A DNA stretch of 64,000 nucleotides, from positions 1,455,672 through 1,519,671 of the forward strand of contig NZ_SJOM01000007.1 of the NCBI RefSeq assembly GCF_004762045.1. The letters are read 5' to 3'. This document shows, piece by piece, positions 16,889 through 26,716 of the stretch (positions are counted from its first letter, which is position 1; each line of letters begins with the position of its first letter). The DNA comes from Mycobacterium sp. DL99. GTDB taxonomy: Bacteria; Actinomycetota; Actinomycetes; Mycobacteriales; Mycobacteriaceae. The notes beneath the pieces are model-generated. The model was not told the origin of the DNA. It did not search any database and was given only the letters and a program-made list of their open reading frames with translations. Position numbers and translations under genes: made by a program.

Positions 16889-18123
16889 CGAACCGGCAGG
16901 TGCTTGAGTCCGCCGACGAACGTGGTCGCGGAAAGCTGTGGCGTTCCGGCCAATTCGATGGAGTCGAGCCGTCTCAACAGCTCGGTGAACAAGCTGTTCA
17001 TCTCCATCCGGGCCAGAGCCGCGCCGAGACAGAAGTGCACGCCGTATCCGAATGCCAAGTGCTTGTTCGGATCCCGCCCGACGTCGAAGCGGTGCGGGGC
17101 GTCGAACACTTCCTCGTCACGGTTGCCGGAAACATAGGCCAGGTACACGGAGTCGCCCTTGGCGATCGGCACGCCGCGCACGGTGGTGTCGGCCGTGGCG
17201 GTACGCATGAACTCCTTGACCGGGGTGGACCACCGGATCATCTCCTCGACCGCCGTGCCCATCAGCTCGGGCTGTGCCTTCAGTCTGGCCAGCTGGTCCG
17301 GATTCTCGATGAGCGCATGCAATCCGCCGGAGATGGCGTCCTTGGTGGTGTCGTGGCCCGCGCTGGCGACGATGACGTAGTAGGACGCGGTATCGACATC
17401 GGACAGCGGCTCCCCGTCGATCGTGCCGTTGGCGATGGCCGAGGCCAGATCCTCGGTCGGGTTGGCGCGGCGCGACGCGGTCAGCGACGAGAAGTAGGCG
17501 AAGAAATCCAACAGAACCGCCAGGCCGTCCTCCAGGGACTTGCCGCGCTGGTACTCCTCGTCGTCGCCGCCGAACATCTCCTGGGTCAGCATGTGCATGC
17601 GAGCGAAGTCATCCTCGGGCAGCCCGAGCAGCGACATGATCACGTAGAGCGGGAAGTCGACGGCGATCGCGGTGACGAAATCGCATTCTGGTCCGATGTC
17701 GCGCATCTTGTCGACATAGCGTTTGGCGAGCTCGTCGACGCGGACCTTGAGGTCACGCATTGCCTTGGGGCGGAACCAATCTGCACCGATCGCCCGAACC
17801 TTGCGGTGGTGCGGATCGTCCATGTGGATCAGCGTGCGCAGGCCCATGCCGGCCTCGAGCTGTTGCTTGGCGAGGTCGTCGGCTGCCGCGGTGGCCAGCA
17901 ATGGCCGTGGCTCGCTGATGAACAGGTCGTTGTCCCGCTCGACGGCCATGATGTCGGCGTGTTTGGTGATCGCCCAGAAGGGACGGTAGGGCGCGTTGTC
18001 CACCCACGCCACCGGATTGTTCGCGCGCAGATGGGTCAGCGCGGTGTGCAGGCGCGCGTCGTCGGCATAAGCCGTCGGGTCGGCGAGCACCTTCGCGGCG
18101 TCGTCCATCGTCGGCGCGCTCAT
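16873..18123 (-). CDS. Cytochrome P450
   Basis: 416-aa soluble bacterial P450 monooxygenase. The I-helix oxygen-activation motif is SAGHDTTKD, the K-helix ExxR is EEMIRW, and the heme-binding loop is FGYGVHFCLGAALAR with the Cys thiolate ligand. MDDPHHRKVRAIGADWF is the usual C-helix region. It needs an external ferredoxin and reductase, and neither is adjacent; a ferredoxin reductase lies at 5.3-6.5 kb. The substrate and CYP family number cannot be set from this alone. A 14-bp palindrome lies 25 bp upstream of the start. Confidence 0.93.
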   Translation of the reverse strand: MSAPTMDDAAKVLADPTAYADDARLHTALTHLRANNPVAWVDNAPYRPFWAITKHADIMAVERDNDLFISEPRPLLATAAADDLAKQQLEAGMGLRTLIHMDDPHHRKVRAIGADWFRPKAMRDLKVRVDELAKRYVDKMRDIGPECDFVTAIAVDFPLYVIMSLLGLPEDDFARMHMLTQEMFGGDDEEYQRGKSLEDGLAVLLDFFAYFSSLTASRRANPTEDLASAIANGTIDGEPLSDVDTASYYVIVASAGHDTTKDAISGGLHALIENPDQLARLKAQPELMGTAVEEMIRWSTPVKEFMRTATADTTVRGVPIAKGDSVYLAYVSGNRDEEVFDAPHRFDVGRDPNKHLAFGYGVHFCLGAALARMEMNSLFTELLRRLDSIELAGTPQLSATTFVGGLKHLPVRYSLR

Positions 18124-18147
18124 ACAGACTCCTCACGTGACCGGTAC

Positions 18148-18161
18148 TTGACGGGTGTCAA
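18148..18161. promoter_or_regulatory. Palindrome upstream of cytochrome P450 gene
   Basis: Perfect inverted repeat TTGAC-GGGT-GTCAA, 25-38 bp upstream of the P450 start and 71-84 bp upstream of the divergent esterase gene. It is of the size of a TetR-type operator half-site pair. The binding protein is unknown. Confidence 0.3.
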
Positions 18162-18231
18162 TTGCCACCATATGTGATCGCCGCCACGTAAGGGAGAGGA
18201 TTTTTCCGATCGGCCCCGTACGCTCACTGCC

Positions 18232-19833
18232 ATGCGGTCAGGGCGGTGCGCCGTCGCAATGCTGGCAATGCTGGCGATGCTGGTTGCAGGCTGTGTTCGC
18301 GGTGGCGGGCAGGCGGTGACGCCCGGCCATCCACAGGGCCACGCTCAGGGGTCGGACCAGGCGCTGGTCCAGACCGCGGCCGGAACCTTGCGCGGCGCAG
18401 TGGTATCCGACCATCGGTTGTTCGCCGGGATTCCGTACGCCGCCGCGCCGGTGGGTGCGATGCGGTTCGCCGCGCCGGCTCCCGCGCCGGGATGGCCGGG
18501 GGAGCGCGACGCCACCCGCCCCGGCCCGCGGTGCATCCAGGACCCCGATTCAGATCCCGAACGCGGCGCCAACACGGCCGAGGACTGCCTGAGCCTGAAC
18601 GTCTGGACACCGCCCGTCTCGGATGAGTTGCGCCCCGTCATGGTGTGGATCCACGGCGGCGCGTTCGCCGGCGGCAGCAGTGGCATCTACGACGCGGGAC
18701 GGCTGGCCGCGCGCGGCGACATCGTCGTGGTCACGGTCAACTACCGGCTCGGCACCCTGGGCTTCCTCGCGCACCCGGCCCTGGGGGCCGGTGGGGACGT
18801 CGGAAACTACGGTCTGGCCGACCAGCAGGCGGCGCTGCGGTGGGTGCGGGACAACATCGCCGACTTCGGCGGCGATCCGGAAAAGGTCACTGTCGCCGGC
18901 GAATCCGCGGGCGGCATGTCAGTGTGTGATCATCTGGTGTCGCCGGGCTCGGCGGGGTTGTTCCGCGCCGCGATACTGATGAGCGCCCCGTGTCAGGCAC
19001 AGGCCGATCTCCCCGCAGCGACCCGCCGGTCGCTCGATTACGCGGCCGCCGCCGGATGCCCTGACCCCGCGACCGCTGGTACCTGCCTGCGGGCACTTCC
19101 CGTGGATGGTCTGCGAAAACCGGTGTGGTACTTCAATATCGGCAGTGACGAGCTGACCGGTCCGGTCACCGGATCGGCATTGATCCCCCAAGCCCCGTTG
19201 GCGGCGTTCGGATCAGGTGGGGCCGAAGCGGTGCCGGTGTTGATCGGCACCACCCGTGATGAGTTCACCCTCTTCGTGGCGTTGCGCTATCTGCGGGAGG
19301 GGCAGCGCTACACCACCGAGGATTACCCGCGGCTACTGTCCGAGACCTTCGGCGCCGATGCCGCGGCCGTCGGGGTGCATTACCCGATTGATCGCTATGG
19401 CGGTGTGGCGCAGGCATATTCGGCGGCCGTTACCGACGGTGCGTTTGCCTGTGTGTCGGACCGGATGGCCGGTGAGCTGTCCCGTACCGGTCCCGTCTAC
19501 GCCTACGAGTTCAACGACCGCTCCGCGCCGGCGCCGGAGGTCATGCGGACGCTGCCCTTCCCGGTCGGGGCCAGTCACTCACTGGAGCTTCGCTATCTGT
19601 TCGACGTCGGCGGGGCGCCCCCGTTGAACCCGGCGCAGCAACAGCTCTCGGACCAGATGATCGACTACTGGAGCGCCTTCGTGCGCACCGGTGATCCCGC
19701 GGTCGACGGCCAGCCGGGCTGGCCGGAGTTCGACGGCTCACGAATGTCGTTGCAGGCCGACGGCAGTCGCGTCGACAATGGCTATGCGCACGTTCATCAA
19801 TGCCCGTTCTGGGCGGGGCTGAGGGAGAAGTGA
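18232..19833 (+). CDS. Carboxylesterase/lipase family lipoprotein
   Basis: 533-aa type B carboxylesterase (alpha/beta hydrolase) predicted to be exported and lipid-anchored. The N-terminal signal (MAVA-like hydrophobic core) ends in the lipobox LVAGC. The oxyanion-hole motif is WIHGGAFAGGSSG, the nucleophile elbow is VAGESAGGMSV, the acid lies in TRDEFTLF, and the catalytic His is in GASHSLELRYLF. NYRLGTLGFL is also a family hallmark. The length matches the family. It may hydrolyse short esters or lipids at the cell envelope. It is followed 5 nt later by a SnoaL-like gene, probably in one transcript. Confidence 0.9.
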   Translation: MRSGRCAVAMLAMLAMLVAGCVRGGGQAVTPGHPQGHAQGSDQALVQTAAGTLRGAVVSDHRLFAGIPYAAAPVGAMRFAAPAPAPGWPGERDATRPGPRCIQDPDSDPERGANTAEDCLSLNVWTPPVSDELRPVMVWIHGGAFAGGSSGIYDAGRLAARGDIVVVTVNYRLGTLGFLAHPALGAGGDVGNYGLADQQAALRWVRDNIADFGGDPEKVTVAGESAGGMSVCDHLVSPGSAGLFRAAILMSAPCQAQADLPAATRRSLDYAAAAGCPDPATAGTCLRALPVDGLRKPVWYFNIGSDELTGPVTGSALIPQAPLAAFGSGGAEAVPVLIGTTRDEFTLFVALRYLREGQRYTTEDYPRLLSETFGADAAAVGVHYPIDRYGGVAQAYSAAVTDGAFACVSDRMAGELSRTGPVYAYEFNDRSAPAPEVMRTLPFPVGASHSLELRYLFDVGGAPPLNPAQQQLSDQMIDYWSAFVRTGDPAVDGQPGWPEFDGSRMSLQADGSRVDNGYAHVHQCPFWAGLREK

Positions 19834-19838
19834 ACTCG

Positions 19839-20192
19839 ATGGCGACACCGGATCCGCAGGCCTTCGCCGAAGAGTGGGTGAGTGCGTGGAACGCGCACGA
19901 CGTCGAGGCGGTGCTGGCCCATTTCCACGACGACGTGGTGTTCAGTTCACCGGTCGCCGCGCGCGTGCTGCCCGAGACCGGTGGCGTGGTGCGGGGCAAG
20001 GACGCATTACGTCATTACTGGACGACGGCGCTGGCCGGCATGCCGGATCTGCAGTTCGAGGTGCTCGGCACCTATCGCGGCGAGTCGGCGCTGGTGATCC
20101 ACTACCGCAATCAGCGGGGCGGGCTGGTCAATGAGGTGCTGCTGTTCGACGGCGCCCTGGTGCGCGAAGGGCACGGCACCTACCTGGACTAG
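19839..20192 (+). CDS. SnoaL-like / nuclear transport factor 2-fold protein
   Basis: 117-aa single-domain protein of the NTF2-like superfamily. It has the N-terminal AEEWVSAWNAHDVEAVLAHFHDDVVFSSP, a typical SnoaL-type opening with a conserved Asp-Asp, and GKDALRHYW in the middle. Members include cyclases, isomerases and orphan small-molecule binders, so no reaction is assigned. GAGGGAGAAG lies directly before the ATG, and the gene follows the esterase closely. It overlaps the convergent DUF4442-like gene by 4 bp. Confidence 0.8.
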   Translation: MATPDPQAFAEEWVSAWNAHDVEAVLAHFHDDVVFSSPVAARVLPETGGVVRGKDALRHYWTTALAGMPDLQFEVLGTYRGESALVIHYRNQRGGLVNEVLLFDGALVREGHGTYLD

Positions 20193-20662
20193 GCCGGAGT
20201 GACCCAGGTGGTGATGTCGGCGTGCACCACTTCCACGCCGTTGCGGTCGGTGATGCTGACGGGCACCACGACGTCGGTGCCCTCGGTGATCGCGCCGAAA
20301 TCCGGCGGTGCGAGCTCTGCGGTGGCACGCAACGAGGTGGTCGCCTTCGCGAGGTACTGCACGTTCATCGCCTTGGGGATCCAGCGGTGCGTCGTCGGCA
20401 CGGTGGCCTCCATCAACATGCCCATCGCCATCTCGGCGGCATTGCATGACGCGATGGCGTGCACGGTGTGCAGGTGGTTGTAGACGTAGAACCATTTGGG
20501 CACCGTCACCTCGGCCAGCCCCGGTTCCATGCGCACCACGTGCGGCAGGATCGACGCGAAGTAGGGCACCCGGGCCATGGCCGCGGCGGAGAACGCCCAG
20601 CTGCCGCCGGGTAGCGCTGACAACTTCTTCCATGCTCTGTAGGTCGGGCTGGGCTGCGTCAT
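20189..20662 (-). CDS. DUF4442-like hotdog-fold protein
   Basis: 157-aa protein resembling the DUF4442/PaaI-type hotdog family (acyl-CoA thioesterase-like). Visible features are PKWFYVYNHLHTVHAIASCNAAEMAMGML, where HxxHAIA...N/AE is in the position of the thioesterase active-site helix, and a C-terminal beta-rich half with GTDVVVPVSITDRNGVEV. The start is ATG 20662. A perfect 16-bp palindrome lies 10 bp upstream, so the gene is probably under a TetR/GntR-type fatty-acid regulator. The actual substrate is unknown. Confidence 0.75.
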   Translation of the reverse strand: MTQPSPTYRAWKKLSALPGGSWAFSAAAMARVPYFASILPHVVRMEPGLAEVTVPKWFYVYNHLHTVHAIASCNAAEMAMGMLMEATVPTTHRWIPKAMNVQYLAKATTSLRATAELAPPDFGAITEGTDVVVPVSITDRNGVEVVHADITTWVTPA

Positions 20663-20671
20663 GTGCCAAAC

Positions 20672-20687
20672 CTTACTCAAGAGTAAG
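20672..20687. promoter_or_regulatory. Palindromic operator upstream of hotdog-fold gene
   Basis: CTTACTC-AA-GAGTAAG, perfect inverted repeat 10 bp upstream of the start codon of the minus-strand gene. Its size and place are typical of a TetR-family operator overlapping the promoter. No regulator gene is adjacent, so a distant regulator is implied. Confidence 0.5.
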
Positions 20688-20872
20688 TTCGGTGCGGAGG
20701 GTTGGGCTCGCGCCGCCCGTAACGTGGTGGCCGCCGCGGGCGACTTTTTCCGCCATGGCGTTACGTACGCGATCACGGTCGCCGGAGCGCAGGAATACTG
20801 CCTGGAAATCCGGAAGCCGGACGCCGTTTTTCCCCGTTGCGTCGACCGGCCCCGACCTGCTCGATCGCGGAT
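20688..20872. other. Non-coding spacer upstream of the S10 promoter
   Basis: First part of the 520-bp stretch between the hotdog-fold gene and rpsJ. I see no ORF with a ribosome-binding site and no strong repeat in this part; the S10 promoter and leader follow it. Confidence 0.5.
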
Positions 20873-20901
20873 TTGGAGCACGCCCGGATCTAAGGCATAC
20901 T
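20873..20901 (+). promoter_or_regulatory. S10 operon promoter (sigma-A type)
   Basis: TTGGAG (20873-20878) and CATACT (20896-20901) with a 17-bp spacer, the best housekeeping promoter in the 520 bp before rpsJ. Five positions after the -10 comes GGGTTGCCTTG, which occurs at exactly the same offset after the spc promoter. It would give a leader of about 275 nt. Confidence 0.6.
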
Positions 20902-20905
20902 GTTC

Positions 20906-21182
20906 GGGTTGCCTTGCGCCGGGTATTCCTGGCCAGGCATCCGACCCGCGCCCCCACGGGCGCATCCGGTCCCAACACTAGATCGCGACTGATTTCCAGG
21001 GCGAGAAAGTGTGCGAGAAGGCGACACGCCCGACCGCGGGGGCCGGTGGACCACAGACAGGTAAACAGCGGCGGCAATACTCGGCGCACCCGCGCCGGGG
21101 ACCAGGCCCGACGGGTTTCGGTGGGTTTCCCATCGAGGCTTCGATACGGCCGGCCGATGTACGAAGTAGAGGTAGGAGAAGC
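20906..21182 (+). other. Long 5' leader of the S10 operon
   Basis: About 275 nt between the predicted transcription start and rpsJ. It contains a small hairpin at 20948-20963 (GCGCCC-CCAC-GGGCGC). A GTG at 21009 is in frame with rpsJ without an intervening stop, but lacks family similarity and is not taken as coding. Long leaders of S10 operons can carry autoregulation by a ribosomal protein; no known motif was recognised here. Confidence 0.4.
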
Positions 21183-21488
21183 GTGGCGGGACAGAAGATC
21201 CGCATCAGGCTCAAGGCCTACGACCATGAGGCCATTGATGCCTCGGCGCGCAAGATCGTCGAGACGGTCACCCGTACCGGTGCCAGCGTGGTGGGCCCCG
21301 TGCCGTTGCCGACCGAGAAGAACATTTACTGCGTCATCCGGTCGCCGCATAAGTACAAGGACTCGCGGGAGCATTTCGAAATGCGCACCCACAAGCGACT
21401 GATCGACATCCTCGACCCGACGCCGAAGACGGTTGACGCGCTCATGCGCATCGACCTGCCGGCCAGTGTCGACGTCAACATCCAGTAG
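21183..21488 (+). CDS. rpsJ: 30S ribosomal protein S10
   Basis: 101-aa S10, first gene of the S10 operon; also NusE in transcription antitermination. It opens with [17 protein letters not shown] and contains the family stretch [19 protein letters not shown] and [14 protein letters not shown] start with GGTAGGAGAAGC upstream. The 14-nt gap to rplC indicates one transcript. Confidence 0.98.
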   Translation: MAGQKIRIRLKAYDHEAIDASARKIVETVTRTGASVVGPVPLPTEKNIYCVIRSPHKYKDSREHFEMRTHKRLIDILDPTPKTVDALMRIDLPASVDVNIQ

Positions 21489-21502
21489 GAGACCCGAGAA
21501 AA

Positions 21503-22153
21503 ATGGCTAGAAAAGGCATTTTGGGCACCAAGCTGGGCATGACGCAGGTGTTCGACGAGAACAACAAAGTCGTCCCGGTGACGGTCGTCAAGGCCGGCCC
21601 CAACGTGGTGACCCTTATCCGTACCCCCGAGCGCGACGGCTACAGCGCCGTGCAGCTCGCCTATGGCGAGATCAGCCCGCGCAAGGTCAACAAGCCCGTC
21701 ACCGGCCAGTACGCCGCCGCGGGTGTCAACCCGCGCCGCCACCTGGCTGAGCTTCGGGTCGACGAGGCTGCCGCTGCCGAGTACGAGGTGGGCCAGGAGC
21801 TGACCGCCGAGATCTTCGCCGACGGTGCTTACGTCGACGTGACCGGCACCAGCAAGGGCAAGGGCTTCGCCGGCACCATGAAGCGTCACGGCTTCGCCGG
21901 CCAGGGCGCCTCGCACGGCGCCCAGGCAGTGCACCGCCGCCCCGGCTCCATCGGTGGCTGCGCCACCCCGGGCCGCGTGTTCAAGGGCACCCGGATGTCG
22001 GGCCGCATGGGCCACGATCGGGTGACCACGCAGAACCTCAAGGTTCACAAGGTCGATGCCGAGAACGGCGTGCTGTTGATCAAGGGCGCCATCCCCGGAC
22101 GCAACGGTGGTCTGGTGGTTGTCCGCAGCGCAATCAAGCGAGGCGAGAAGTAA
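21503..22153 (+). CDS. rplC: 50S ribosomal protein L3
   Basis: 216-aa L3, an early-assembly protein of the large subunit near the peptidyl-transferase centre. [14 protein letters not shown] at the start and [21 protein letters not shown] are hallmark sequences; the latter carries the Gln that is methylated in some bacteria. The stop overlaps the rplD start by one base. Confidence 0.98.
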   Translation: MARKGILGTKLGMTQVFDENNKVVPVTVVKAGPNVVTLIRTPERDGYSAVQLAYGEISPRKVNKPVTGQYAAAGVNPRRHLAELRVDEAAAAEYEVGQELTAEIFADGAYVDVTGTSKGKGFAGTMKRHGFAGQGASHGAQAVHRRPGSIGGCATPGRVFKGTRMSGRMGHDRVTTQNLKVHKVDAENGVLLIKGAIPGRNGGLVVVRSAIKRGEK

Positions 22154-22800
22154 TGACTCTCAAAATTGATGTGAAGACGCCGGCAGGCAAGAAGGACGGC
22201 TCCATCGAGCTGCCCGCCGCGCTGTTCGACGTCGAGCCCAACATCGCTCTGATGCACCAGGTGGTCAACGCTCAGTTGGCGGCCAAGCGTCAGGGCACGC
22301 ATGCGACGAAGACCCGCGCCATGGTCTCCGGTGGCGGCAAGAAGCCGTACCGGCAGAAGGGCACCGGTCGGGCGCGTCAGGGCTCGACCCGTGCACCGCA
22401 GTTCACCGGTGGTGGCGTCGTCCACGGCCCGCAGCCGCGCGACTACAGCCAGCGGACCCCGAAGAAGATGATCGCCGCCGCCCTGCGCGGTGCGCTCTCG
22501 GACCGGGCCCGCAACGAGCGGATCCACGCGATCACCGAGCTGGTCGAGGGTCAGACCCCCTCTACCAAGAGCGCCAAGGCGTTCCTGGGCTCGCTGACCG
22601 AGAACAAGAAGGTTCTCATCATCATCGGCCGCACCGATGAGGTCGGGCTCAAGAGCGTCCGCAACCTGCCTGGTGTGCATGTGATCTCGCCGGATCAGCT
22701 CAACACCTACGACGTGCTCAATGCCGACGACCTGGTGTTCAGCGTCGAGGCGCTGAACGCGTACATCTCGGCGAATACCAAAGAGGAGGTGTCGGCCTGA
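22153..22800 (+). CDS. rplD: 50S ribosomal protein L4
   Basis: 215-aa L4, lining the peptide exit tunnel. The extended-loop signature is [16 protein letters not shown] with [13 protein letters not shown]. In enterobacteria L4 represses the S10 operon; whether it does so here is not known. It overlaps rplC and rplW by one base each. Confidence 0.98.
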   Translation: MTLKIDVKTPAGKKDGSIELPAALFDVEPNIALMHQVVNAQLAAKRQGTHATKTRAMVSGGGKKPYRQKGTGRARQGSTRAPQFTGGGVVHGPQPRDYSQRTPKKMIAAALRGALSDRARNERIHAITELVEGQTPSTKSAKAFLGSLTENKKVLIIIGRTDEVGLKSVRNLPGVHVISPDQLNTYDVLNADDLVFSVEALNAYISANTKEEVSA

Positions 22801-23102
22801 TGGCTACCGTGACCGACCCCCGCGACATCATCCTGGCCCCGGTCATCTCGGAGAAGTCGTACGGGCTGATCGAGGACAACGTGTACACGTTCGTCGTGCA
22901 CCCGGATTCGAACAAGACGCAGATCAAGATCGCTATCGAGAAGATCTTCGACGTCAAGGTGAGTTCGGTAAACACCGCCAACCGGCAGGGCAAGCGCAAG
23001 CGCACCCGTTCGGGCTTCGGTAAGCGCAAGGACACCAAGCGTGCCATCGTCACCCTGGCCGCCGGCAGCAAGCCGATCGAACTGTTCGGAGCCCCGGCGT
23101 AA
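22800..23102 (+). CDS. rplW: 50S ribosomal protein L23
   Basis: 100-aa L23 at the exit of the peptide tunnel, docking site for trigger factor and [20 protein letters not shown] and [18 protein letters not shown] are typical, followed by the basic [18 protein letters not shown] loop. It lies between rplD and rplB in the standard order. Confidence 0.98.
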   Translation: MATVTDPRDIILAPVISEKSYGLIEDNVYTFVVHPDSNKTQIKIAIEKIFDVKVSSVNTANRQGKRKRTRSGFGKRKDTKRAIVTLAAGSKPIELFGAPA

Positions 23103-23130
23103 CGCCGGGAACTAAGAGGATTTAACTGAT

Positions 23131-23967
23131 ATGGGAATTCGCAAGTACAAGCCGACGACCCCGGGTCGTCGCGGTTCGAGCGTCTCCGATTTCGCCGAGA
23201 TCACTCGCTCGACTCCGGAGAAGTCGCTCATCCGTCCGCTGCATGGCACCGGTGGGCGTAACGCGCACGGCCGCATCACCACCCGTCACAAGGGTGGCGG
23301 CCACAAGCGCGCATACCGCCTCATCGACTTCCGTCGCCACGACAAGGACGGCGTCAACGCCAAGGTCGCTCACATCGAGTACGACCCGAACCGCACCGCG
23401 AACATCGCGCTGCTGCACTACCTGGACGGCGAGAAGCGCTACATCATCGCGCCGCAGGGTCTGAAGCAGGGCGACGTCATCGAGCAGGGGCCTAACGCCG
23501 ACATCAAACCCGGCAACAACCTGCCGCTGCGCAACATCCCCGCCGGCACCGTGATCCACGCTGTGGAGCTGCGGCCCGGTGGCGGTGCCAAGCTGGCCCG
23601 TTCGGCCGGCGTGAGCATCCAGCTGCTGGGTAAGGAAGGCACCTACGCCTCGCTGCGTATGCCGTCCGGTGAGATCCGTCGCGTCGACGTGCGCTGCCGC
23701 GCCACCGTCGGCGAGGTGGGCAATGCCGAGCAGGCCAACATCAACTGGGGTAAGGCCGGCCGTATGCGGTGGAAGGGCAAGCGCCCGACCGTCCGTGGTG
23801 TCGTGATGAACCCGGTTGACCACCCGCATGGTGGTGGTGAAGGCAAGACCTCCGGTGGCCGCCACCCGGTCAGCCCGTGGGGTAAGCCTGAGGGCCGCAC
23901 CCGCAAGCCCAACAAGCCGAGCGACAAGCTCATCGTCCGTCGCCGGCGCACCGGCAAGAAGCGCTAG
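23131..23967 (+). CDS. rplB: 50S ribosomal protein L2
   Basis: 278-aa L2, needed for subunit association and peptidyl-transferase activity. [17 protein letters not shown] at the start and the C-terminal [21 protein letters not shown] are diagnostic; the latter holds the conserved His close to the active site. The start is ATG 23131 with AAGAGGA upstream. Confidence 0.98.
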   Translation: MGIRKYKPTTPGRRGSSVSDFAEITRSTPEKSLIRPLHGTGGRNAHGRITTRHKGGGHKRAYRLIDFRRHDKDGVNAKVAHIEYDPNRTANIALLHYLDGEKRYIIAPQGLKQGDVIEQGPNADIKPGNNLPLRNIPAGTVIHAVELRPGGGAKLARSAGVSIQLLGKEGTYASLRMPSGEIRRVDVRCRATVGEVGNAEQANINWGKAGRMRWKGKRPTVRGVVMNPVDHPHGGGEGKTSGGRHPVSPWGKPEGRTRKPNKPSDKLIVRRRRTGKKR

Positions 23968-23988
23968 GCCGCGGAAGGAGTAGCAGCG

Positions 23989-24266
23989 ATGCCTCGTAGT
24001 CTTAAAAAGGGTCCGTTCGTCGACGACCATCTTCTCAAGAAGGTCGACGTTCAGAACGAGAAGAACACCAAACAGGTCATCAAGACCTGGTCGCGTCGGT
24101 CGACCATCCTCCCCGACTTCATCGGGCACACGTTTGCGGTGCATGACGGCCGCAAGCATGTCCCGGTGTTCGTCACCGAGGCGATGGTCGGGCACAAGCT
24201 CGGCGAATTCGCCCCGACGCGAACCTTCAAGGGTCACATCAAGGACGACCGGAAGAGCAAGCGGCG

Positions 24267-24270
<4 letters not shown>
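23989..24270 (+). CDS. rpsS: 30S ribosomal protein S19
   Basis: 93-aa S19, forms a complex with S13 in the head of the small subunit. [19 protein letters not shown] and the conserved [29 protein letters not shown] region identify it. GGAAGGAG precedes the ATG; the stop overlaps rplV as ATGA. Confidence 0.98.
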
Positions 24271-25564
<1,294 letters not shown>

Positions 25565-25566
25565 TC

Positions 25567-25983
25567 ATGCTGATTCCCCGCAAGGTAAAGCACCGTAAGC
25601 AGCACCACCCACGGCAGCGTGGCATCGCCAGCGGCGGCACGTCGGTGAGCTTCGGTGACTACGGCATCCAGGCCCTCGGTCACGCCTACATCACCAACCG
25701 GCAGATCGAGTCCGCTCGTATCGCCATCAACCGGCACATCAAGCGTGGCGGCAAGGTGTGGATCAACATCTTCCCGGACCGCCCGCTGACCAAGAAGCCC
25801 GCCGAGACCCGCATGGGTTCCGGTAAGGGTTCGCCGGAGTGGTGGATCGCCAACGTCAAGCCCGGACGCATTTTGTTCGAGATCAGCTACCCGGATGAGA
25901 AGATCGCCAAGGAAGCTCTGACTCGCGCAATCCACAAGTTGCCGATCAAGGCACGCATCGTGAGTCGAGAGGAGCAGTTCTGA
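25567..25983 (+). CDS. rplP: 50S ribosomal protein L16
   Basis: 138-aa L16, which helps form the A-site region and peptidyl-transferase environment. [19 protein letters not shown] and GRKVWI-like [24 protein letters not shown] are diagnostic, with [17 protein letters not shown]. It starts 2 nt after rpsC and overlaps rpmC by one base. Confidence 0.98.
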   Translation: MLIPRKVKHRKQHHPRQRGIASGGTSVSFGDYGIQALGHAYITNRQIESARIAINRHIKRGGKVWINIFPDRPLTKKPAETRMGSGKGSPEWWIANVKPGRILFEISYPDEKIAKEALTRAIHKLPIKARIVSREEQF

Positions 25984-26216
25984 TGGCAGTGGGAACTACG
26001 CCTGGTGAACTGCGCGAACTGTCCGACACCGAGTTGAAGGACAAGCTGCGCGAGTCGAAGGAAGAGCTGTTCAACCTGCGCTTCCAGATGGCGACCGGTC
26101 AGCTGGCGAACAACCGTCGGCTGCGCATTGTGCGCCAGGAGATCGCACGGGTCTACACCGTGCTGCGTGAACGTGAGTTGGGTCTGGCTTCCGGACCCGT
26201 TGGTGAGGATTCGTAA
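25983..26216 (+). CDS. rpmC: 50S ribosomal protein L29
   Basis: 77-aa L29, a two-helix protein near the tunnel exit. The core [39 protein letters not shown] is typical. It overlaps both neighbours by one base, showing tight coupling. Confidence 0.97.
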   Translation: MAVGTTPGELRELSDTELKDKLRESKEELFNLRFQMATGQLANNRRLRIVRQEIARVYTVLRERELGLASGPVGEDS

Positions 26217-26512
26217 TGGCAGATACCAAGGGCCCCAAGCACACCCCGGCCACCGAGACGCCGCGCGGCCGTCGCAAGACCGCCATCGGCTACGTGGTCA
26301 GCGACAAGATGCAGAAGACCATCGTGGTCGAGCTGGAAGATCGTAAGAGCCACCCGCTCTACGGCAAGATCATCCGGACCACCAAGAAGGTCAAGGCGCA
26401 CGACGAGAACGGCGACGCCGGCATCGGCGACCGCGTCTCGCTGATGGAGACCCGGCCCCTGTCGGCCTCCAAGCGGTGGCGCCTGGTCGAGGTTCTCGAA
26501 AAGGCGAAGTAG
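26216..26512 (+). CDS. rpsQ: 30S ribosomal protein S17
   Basis: 98-aa S17, a primary 16S rRNA-binding protein. [34 protein letters not shown] is the OB-fold signature; the N-terminal extension of about 20 residues is usual in mycobacteria. It is the last gene of the S10 operon and is followed by a strong hairpin terminator. Confidence 0.98.
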   Translation: MADTKGPKHTPATETPRGRRKTAIGYVVSDKMQKTIVVELEDRKSHPLYGKIIRTTKKVKAHDENGDAGIGDRVSLMETRPLSASKRWRLVEVLEKAK

Positions 26513-26534
26513 TCTTTTTCGCGCGAGCAGACTG

Positions 26535-26570
26535 AAAAGTGCCCCAAACCTTCGGGTTTGGGGCACTTTT
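26535..26570 (+). terminator. Intrinsic terminator of the S10 operon
   Basis: Perfect 16-bp stem, AAAAGTGCCCCAAACC (26535-26550) and its complement (26555-26570), with a TTCG tetraloop and a run of T at the end. It lies 22 bp after the rpsQ stop. The 12 bases GCGCGAGCAGAC at 26521-26532 also precede the spc terminator. Confidence 0.92.
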
Positions 26571-26593
26571 GTGTATCGGGCTGGCCGGTTGAC

Positions 26594-26707
26594 GGCGCCG
26601 ACAAGATGTCTATCTCGGTGAACACACTCAAGACTCACCAGCGGTCGATCGACCGTAAGCTCGGCGCGGTCAACCGCCGTGAGGCCATCAGGAAGGCCGG
26701 CCGGTAA
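26594..26707 (+). pseudogene. C-terminal remnant of a LuxR-family regulator
   Basis: The frame ending in TAA at 26705-26707 reads ADKMSISVNTLKTHQRSI then DRKLGAVNRREAIRKAGR. This is the second half of a LuxR/NarL-type DNA-binding helix-turn-helix (recognition helix VNTLKTH, then the RKLG..NRREA end). Only about 37 residues remain, and nothing upstream in this frame looks like the rest. The ATG at 26606 has no ribosome-binding site. I read it as the tail of a deleted regulator gene left between the S10 terminator and the Nudix gene. Confidence 0.7.
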
Positions 26708-26716
26708 CGTGACGAC

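Noticed and set aside
21009..21182. GTG at 21009 in frame with rpsJ, giving a long N-terminal extension of S10
   Set aside because: S10 is complete from the GTG at 21183, which has a good ribosome-binding site. The extension matches nothing and lies in the leader.
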